Shown piece after piece: positions 11,070-64,000 of a stretch of DNA of 64,000 nt. The stretch's first letter is position 1, and every line of letters begins with the position of its first letter. The position numbers and the translations under genes are program-made. Under the pieces are notes generated by a model. The model searched no databases and had not been told where the DNA came from. It saw only the letters and a list, made by a program, of their open reading frames with translations. Origin of the DNA: Cephalopachus bancanus. Taxonomy: Eukaryota > Chordata > Mammalia > Primates > Tarsiidae. The stretch lies in the NCBI GenBank assembly GCA_027257055.1, contig JAPVLO010000001.1:13973501-14037500 (forward strand), written 5' to 3'.

Positions 11070-12135
11070 TTTGTTATATAAATTGTATCAATTAACAACG
11101 GATCACAAATCTAAATGTAGCATGTAAACCATAAAACTTTTAGAAGAAAATATAAAAGAAAATCTTACTAACCCTAGGGTTAATCAAAGAGTGCTTAAGC
11201 ATAATAGCAAAAGCATATCCCATGAAAGAAAACAAACATGGAAAAGTTGAATGTTATCAAAAGTAAAATCTTTAGCTCTGTGAAAGAGGATGAACTTGCA
11301 AATCACTTACCCAAAAGAGGACTTGTAACCAGAATATGCAAAGGACTTTCTAAACTCAACAGTGTGAAGACAAGCACCCCCATCTAAAAATTGAGCAAAA
11401 GCTTGACGGATACTTCAAAAAAGCAGACATAACGATGGCCAAAAACGAACAAAGGATGTCCAACGTCATTAACTCTTAGAGAACCACAGTGAAACCACAG
11501 TTAATGCCACTCCATACTTATGAGAAAACAATAAGAAACGTGCCCGTTCATTGCTGGTAAAACGCAGCATGGTACGGCCACTGGGGGAAATCACTTGGCA
11601 GCTTCTTAGAACATTGGACATGCGCTCACCACGTGACACAGCAATCCTAGCCCTCGGTATTTACCCTACAGAGGCGAAGACTCATGTGCTGACAAAAACC
11701 TGCACGTGAATGACTCTTCTCTATTCGTAGTCGCCCCAAACTGGAGCCAACCCAAACACCCTGCAAGAGGTGAAGACACAAATGAAGTGTTGCGTCTGTA
11801 AAATGTCATCTCATTCAGCAATAAAATGGAATGAGCTATGGAGTCGCACAGCGACTGGGATGCATGTCAAAAGCACTGCGCTGGGTGAGAGGAGACAGCC
11901 TCCAGAGGTGACACTCTGCTATTCCATTCTTGGACAGACAAGCTATCGTGACCGAGTGGTTGATGACCAGGTTTGGTGAGTGTCCCTCCACAGAAAGAAG
12001 GAGTTTTGGGGGGTGACTTAACTGTTCTGTGTGCCAATACGGTTATGGTTCCATGACCCCATACATATGCTGTAGAACTGTACACCACCGTAAGTCAATT
12101 TTGCTGTGCGTTAATTTTTAAAACAACATAAAAAC
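11070..12135 (+). mobile_element. L1 ORF2/3' UTR fragment, decayed
   Basis: L1-type text from AAACTTTTAGAAGAAAATATAA through CAAGCACCCCCATC and the GTGTTGCGTCTGTAAAATG region to the old-type tail TGTAGAACTGTACACC. No intact frame. Confidence 0.7.
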
Positions 12136-12606
12136 TGCTTTCTGGATAACACATATAAAATGCAAGGGATCTGACTGTTGAGATTCAAGAAGCCGTGCTA
12201 TCTTCCTGGTACTTCCCAAGATATATAAAATGTCATTATGTAATAAATAATAACAAGAAAGTCAGTTTTATCCATAGCAAAAATAATTCTCCGAAACAGC
12301 CACTAGGCAGAGGGGTTTAATGTATCTCAGTAACTTCAGTAGAAACTAAGCTGAAAGATTTTAGTGTTTTTCTCTACTATTCTATATATTAAGGAGAGTA
12401 GAAGAATTCTTATCATGTTAATCAAAAGTGGGAAGAAGGTAACGAAAGCTAGACCCTGACTGTGTCCCTGCCTGGACACTGTGTGGTGAGTGCTTATATT
12501 GTCCCATGTGCCCCCACTGTAGCTTTGCCGGATAAGTTAACCAAGAACATGACACCATGGAGAGCTTTTTCTTGAGGACTCAGTCACGCACTCATCCTCT
12601 GTGGAC
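12136..12606. other. Intergenic, no gene seen
   Basis: AT-rich unique-looking sequence between the L1 fragment and the mariner element. I see no reading frame, repeat family or RNA gene that I can support. Confidence 0.5.
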
Positions 12607-13151
12607 TACATGAGGGGAGACCCCTCCCCCCAAGAAATGGAGTTATCTTTTGGAGGGTGGGCTCCTTATGGTACACTCGGAATTTGTTCCTTCAGTCAAT
12701 CGCCAAAGATTTCATCTGGAAGTTTGAAGACGTTTGCATCACGATGTGCAGAAGAAACGTCCCAAGTTGTGGCAAACTGATTCTTCCACCATGACAACGC
12801 ACCTGTCCACACTGCGCTCCGTGTGCAGTTTTTGACCCAAATGGCGTGACTCCCATGCCCCATCCTCCCTATTCACCCCATCTTGGCCCAAGAGGCTTTG
12901 TTGTTTCCCCAGATGAAAAAAAATTCTCAAAGGGAAACATGTTGCTGATATGGAAGAGGTGGGACAAAAAATGGAAGAAACACTAAAAAGGCATCAAAAT
13001 GGACGAGCTCAAAAACTGTTCTGAGCAGGGGAAAAAGCGTCCCAGTAGGTGTATGGCATCCAACGGAGAGTACTTTGAAAGTGGCTGAAGTTTAGAATCA
13101 ATGCACCATGTTTTATAAATAAATTCCAGGTTTGGGGGGGCTTCCCTCATA
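12607..13151 (+). mobile_element. Internally deleted mariner transposon, copy 1
   Basis: About 545 bp with TA at both ends and similar inverted ends: left CATGAGGGGAGACCCCTCCC, right (reversed) ATGAGGGAAGCCCCCCCAAA. Inside, the plus strand keeps the C-terminal part of a mariner transposase in pieces: HDNAPVHTAL with the second catalytic Asp, then PMPHPPYSP, where the third Asp position reads His. The N-terminal half is missing and stops interrupt the frame, so it cannot move itself. Confidence 0.75.
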
Positions 13152-13176
13152 TTTTGATTCCATTTAAACTGAAGCT

Positions 13177-13471
13177 AGCCAGGTGTGGTGGCTCAGCCTG
13201 CAAGCCCAGCACTTTGGAAGGCCGAGGTGAGAGGACTGCCTGAGCCAGGGGGTTCGAGACCAGCCGGGGAAACTTGGTGAGACCTTGTCTCTACAATAAA
13301 TCATAAAAATTAACCGGGCATGGTGGCTTGGGTGTGTAGTTCCAGCTACTTGGAAGGCTGAGGCAGAAGGATCGCCTAAGCCCAGCAGGTCGAGGCTGCA
13401 GTGGCTGTGAGAGTGCCACTCCACTCCAGCCTGGGTGGGCAGAGTGAGACTCCAACTCAAAAAATAAAAAA
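13177..13471 (+). mobile_element. Alu SINE, intermediate age
   Basis: Dimer flanked by a perfect 12-bp duplication TAAACTGAAGCT (13165-13176 and 13472-13483). Right arm GTGGCTGTGAGAGTGCCAC. Confidence 0.92.
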
Positions 13472-13483
13472 TAAACTGAAGCT

Positions 13484-13895
13484 TGAGTCAATGGGAAAAA
13501 AGCAGTCTGCCATATCTTACTTTTTTTGCTACACCAAGTGATACCTGGAATCCTGTCTACTGTGTAACTACAGTCTCTGGTCTAACTCCCAGCAGAGTCA
13601 CTCCTCAAGGCTGAACATGTGTGTTACTCATCTCTGCTAACCTTGTCTAACCAGGGCTTGGGGACCGGCGTACGTGCAATGATGGAGTGGATGGGGTAGA
13701 CCGATGGTGGCGGCCTGCAGGGATGGATGGAAGAACGCAAGGGAGGAACTGAAGGAGATTTCGGCAGAGGAAGAGACGGAGAAGACCCCTCGTTTTTTTG
13801 TGTAGTTATCGCTGTAAGTTACCACCCCCCCAACCCGGCCCCACCCGGTCTGTGACTTTTATTTGGAAGAAGTGCAAAATGAAAAATGATCTAAG
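13484..13895. other. Intergenic flank just past COL4A1
   Basis: No repeat or gene recognised. It holds the presumed transcription-termination zone of COL4A1. Confidence 0.5.
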
Positions 13896-13914
13896 GTAAT
13901 GCAAAGCTTACAAA

Positions 13915-13920
13915 TTTATT
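13915..13920 (-). terminator. Distal poly(A) signal of COL4A1
   Basis: AATAAA on the minus strand inside GCTAATAAATTTG, 92 nt beyond the proximal signal. From memory, the longest human COL4A1 transcript ends just after the equivalent site, so tandem alternative polyadenylation is likely. Confidence 0.7.
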
Positions 13921-14006
13921 AGCAGCTTGTGCAAGAACGTTCTTTTAATGCTTCTGTGGCAATCCTAGCAACAAATTAATAAAAGCTTAATTTTTATACA
14001 AATAGT

Positions 14007-14012
14007 TTTATT
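14007..14012 (-). terminator. Proximal poly(A) signal of COL4A1
   Basis: AATAAA on the minus strand inside TTTGTAATAAAACT. It would direct cleavage near 13985-13995, about 1.3 kb after the stop. Confidence 0.75.
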
Positions 14013-15283
14013 ACAAATTTGAGTTCTTCAGAAATACACATTTAAAGAAATTACACAAAAGGCCTTAGTAGTCTTAAAACCATTTTGGGGAGACTTTGAG
14101 TGAAAGGTCATTCAGGCACAGTGGTGGAGACAGACCCCCTGCGATCCGTCCGTTCCCCTGCTGTAGTCTGTGAGCTCAGCTCGTGAGAACCCCAGGAGGC
14201 GGCCTGAACGGGCTTACGTGTAAAAACACTGATCTTTGGGTTCGACAGAGCTGTCTTTCAAGCCGGGATGCAGAATGAGGAACACTAAGTGAAAGGAAGG
14301 CCTTTCCGGTTTGTTCTCTGAAGTCAAGTCATTCAGTCTGCGATTAGTGTTTAAAACCCTGAACACATTTAATACAGAAGAAAAACAACAAGCTCAAAGT
14401 ACATGTTTCACTGTAATAGACACCATATTTGTGAACCTGGGTTCGGTTTTTGGCAACACGTGATTTTTGGTTTAGAAGTGAACAATGAGAACTGATGTTT
14501 CACATTCAACAGCCTCGTGTCTGAAAACCTATGTCAAAGGACAGCACAGTCTTTTCAAGGAAGAAGAACGATGGAAGCTTTATTTTAACAGTGGGAGTTA
14601 AACTAAACCTTGATCTGCCTAATTGCTGACATCTATATAAATTACTAAAATATATATATATTTAATTTCCGACTACTTTTGGACCATCTTTATTCCACAG
14701 GAGAGTCATGATTTCTGCAAAAGCAGCTGCATAGTACCACACAGAGCAGAAAGACATAAATTTGGGGATCGGAAGATATGACTGACTGAGTCCGAAATTC
14801 CGTTTGGAGGTTCCAAAAGAAAAAAACCCCATTTTTACATCACTCTCATTTGTACAGACCAAGGGACCTGAATTCTGAAACATCTAGGCAGTGATATCAA
14901 CAGACACTTATCTCTGGGGGTGGAAAATCAGTTATAATACAGAATGCAAATGGGCAAACAGTTACGGAAGGCACCACACCTCCTAGCACCCTTTGGTTGG
15001 TTCTGATGGCGTTCTCACTTCACGCATCAGTGCATTGGATTGCAGAAGAGACTGGTATTTTATTTCATCCAAAGTGCCACTCGGTATGCCACTATCGAAA
15101 GCTTATCATTGTCTCTTTTTTCTCCTTCAGCAAACAGAGGCCAATGAAGCAGGGAGTGTTAGTTACGCACATTCGTATAAGGCACTTTATGGTTTTCATA
15201 CTGGACAGTGAGGTACACAGGATACATTTCTAGGGTTCGTTGCTGTTAAACAAAGAAGAAGAAGAGGAAGAAGGGAGGAGGAG

Positions 15284-15291
15284 TAGCACCA
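15284..15291 (-). promoter_or_regulatory. miR-29 type seed match in COL4A1 3' UTR
   Basis: The minus strand reads TGGTGCTA, an 8-mer match to the miR-29 family seed, 30 nt after the stop codon. miR-29 is a known repressor of COL4A1 and other collagen mRNAs. A second related site near 14986 reads GGGTGCTAGG and lacks a full match. Confidence 0.7.
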
Positions 15292-15320
15292 TGTTGTGAC
15301 GTCAGCTGAGTCGGGCTTCA

Positions 15321-62445
<47,125 letters not shown>

Positions 62446-64000
62446 CTGAAATTGAGTATTGAAAGTTACAGGATCACAACTGGTGTTGTTACCATCTCTT
62501 AATTCAACTTCGGGTATAAAACCAAAATATCTTAGGTGATTTGGTAAGTATTAGAAATTCAGCTTTCGTTTGCTCCAAAAGAACCTTGAGAGATCAATTT
62601 TCAGAACACAGTCAGCATACACGGCCCATCACCCCCTCGCCCTTCCGACAAACACTGCTAATGTTTCCACAGCACGAATTCTAAAGCACTGTCAGTTCAT
62701 GACTGTACATGTCTCAGTTTCATCTTGCAAAGCACACGCCATTGTCCTCATTTTACGGATTAAGAAACTGAGGCTCAAACAAATCAAGTGATTTGCCCGG
62801 GGTCATGCATCCATTAAGTCAGAACTGAGACTAGAACAGTTTTATTCCTCACCCCATCCAAGCCAATTTACAGCTAAGTAATCATCATTTTAGAGATGCA
62901 TGCTGAGCATGAGGAAAGGCCTCAAATTGTTTGTTCATATTCAATTCCGAACATCGTCTCTGTGAAGAGGCATGAAAATAAATTACAGTAACGCAAATGC
63001 CATCTGTCATGGGTCCCAGTAAAAAAATAATAGTAAGGAGTGTTTTGTAGTCCGGATACACACTGTGATTGAGTTTCTATTTCCTTCTATAATATCTTTG
63101 AAGAAAAAGACAGAGTGAACAATTTAACATCGAGCATTGCTTCCCAGGTATTCCATCCTAACCTCAATCCCAACATTCACGGACCCGAGCTGAACCCCCC
63201 CAGTCTCCATTCCTCCTTACAGAGTCTTCGCATAATGACAGAGAGCCAAGGACAGAGGCCGAGACAGTCCTTTGCACACCCAAGTCCCCTGCAAAAGAAA
63301 GAGCCTGGGGTTTGGGTGGGGTCCTTTCTCTGGCTTGGACACGTCACCCAGGGTCCAGCTTTCCAAGCCCCTCTCCCAAGCTAGAACAAGAATGCTTTAA
63401 AAGAGCCAAAACCTCTTTGCGTTGTGACTTTGTTTAGAACTCAGCAGAAAAAGTGAGTTTCCAATGTGTCAGGATTGAAGCTAGCACAAAGGCTTTCTTG
63501 CTTAGTTGGCGGATTGTTTTTCCCCCAAGTTTCCTTCTCCAACAAAGCCCAGCAAGTGAGAACGATTTGTCCCCGAAGCTATGGCTATGACCCTACTACT
63601 GTTGGTGCCACAGAGACGGTCCATCCTGAGTAATGTGGACTGCATTTTCATGTTTCAAAGAGCAGTCCCTGAGCTACTGGGGGAAAAGCAACGACGCTCC
63701 CTCACCAAAGCCAGCTCAAAATAATTTTAAGCCTAAAGCAAGAACAGAGCGATTATTTCTGAGGAGTTCCAGAATGCCAGTCTGGAGTTCACATCAGGAA
63801 AGATGCGCTCACTGAGGTGTCACAGATGGCACCAAGCTGGCCGTAACCGTCAGACCAGAATGCAGTCGCGGGATCAGGAGGGAGACATCTCTCTGGGCTA
63901 CCTGGCTCACGCGCGGTTGATGGGTCCCAAGGCAGCGATCGCTTTAAGATGCAGCCTCTTTATCGTACACGAATCCGAATAAAAAATCTCATTTCTCAAT
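62446..64000 (-). other. COL4A1: COL4A1 intron 21 (3' part)
   Basis: 1.55 kb of intron running off the window. No exon and no Alu seen; one MIR-like piece near 62650-62850. Open frames here are short and show no Gly-X-Y pattern. Confidence 0.85.
62650..62850 (+). repeat. MIR-like SINE (intron 21)
   Basis: GTCCTCATTTTACGGATTAAG, AAACTGAGGCTCAAAC and GATTTGCCCGGGGTCATGC are near-canonical MIR text. Confidence 0.75.

Larger units (their letters stand above)
13896..15320 (-). other. COL4A1: COL4A1 3' untranslated region
   Basis: Non-coding part of exon 52, about 1.4 kb, directly after the TAA. It resembles the human COL4A1 3' UTR as I remember it along most of its length, including the TA-repeat near 14650 and the poly(A) region. 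It is AT-rich and free of recognisable Alu or L1 sequence, unlike the flanks. The exact 3' end is inferred from the distal poly(A) signal. Confidence 0.85.

Noticed and set aside
12739..12930. Minus-strand frame over the mariner element shared with 31669-31893
   Set aside because: It is the antisense of the transposase remnant; the true coding strand is plus and is broken.
62446..64000. Search for exon 21 in the last 1.5 kb
   Set aside because: No Gly-X-Y frame bounded by splice sites was found on the minus strand, so exon 21 must lie beyond the window.

Overview
This is vertebrate nuclear DNA: the 3' half of a multi-exon gene on the minus strand with GT-AG introns and dense SINE/LINE content. 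The SINEs are dimeric Alus, so the host is a primate. The youngest Alus carry changes I do not know from human Alus: a shortened A-box region, an altered right arm, and a linker reading acaataaatcaaaaaa. The L1 3' ends are also unlike human L1PA, and there is a TTAA-flanked piggyBac-like element and a pair of internally deleted mariner elements. Together these point to a strepsirrhine, most likely a lemur. The species call is inference.

The only protein-coding gene I can support is COL4A1, collagen type IV alpha-1 chain. I resolved 31 exons, corresponding to human exons 22 to 52, from 62445 down to the stop codon at 15321-15323. They carry 3725 coding nt, all splice phases agree, and no frameshift or premature stop was seen. 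The product from about residue 429 to 1669 covers most of the Gly-X-Y triple helix with its natural interruptions, plus the complete C-terminal NC1 domain. The terminal exon has a 1.4 kb 3' UTR with a miR-29-type seed match and two poly(A) signals. Signal peptide, 7S domain, promoter and COL4A2 lie beyond the right edge.

Layout: 1-1020 ends in a strong CpG island of unknown role. 1030-13890 is the 3' intergenic flank, filled by L1 and Alu copies (one long L1 from about 4860 to 10046 with three Alu insertions), a mariner element at 12607-13151 and an unidentified 230-bp repeat present twice. 13896-62445 is COL4A1; its introns hold about 20 Alu pieces, L1 3' ends, MIR-like pieces, microsatellites, a 4x21-bp minisatellite, a second mariner copy, a piggyBac-like element and two notable inverted repeats. 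62446-64000 is intron 21.

I found no novel multi-gene system. The points most worth checking are the CpG island, the TTAA-flanked element, the mariner pair, a tandem-plus-inverted repeat that looks like a template switch, a GC-AG intron in COL4A1, two changes inside a known integrin-binding peptide, and Alu variants (trimer structure and a strengthened right-arm hairpin).
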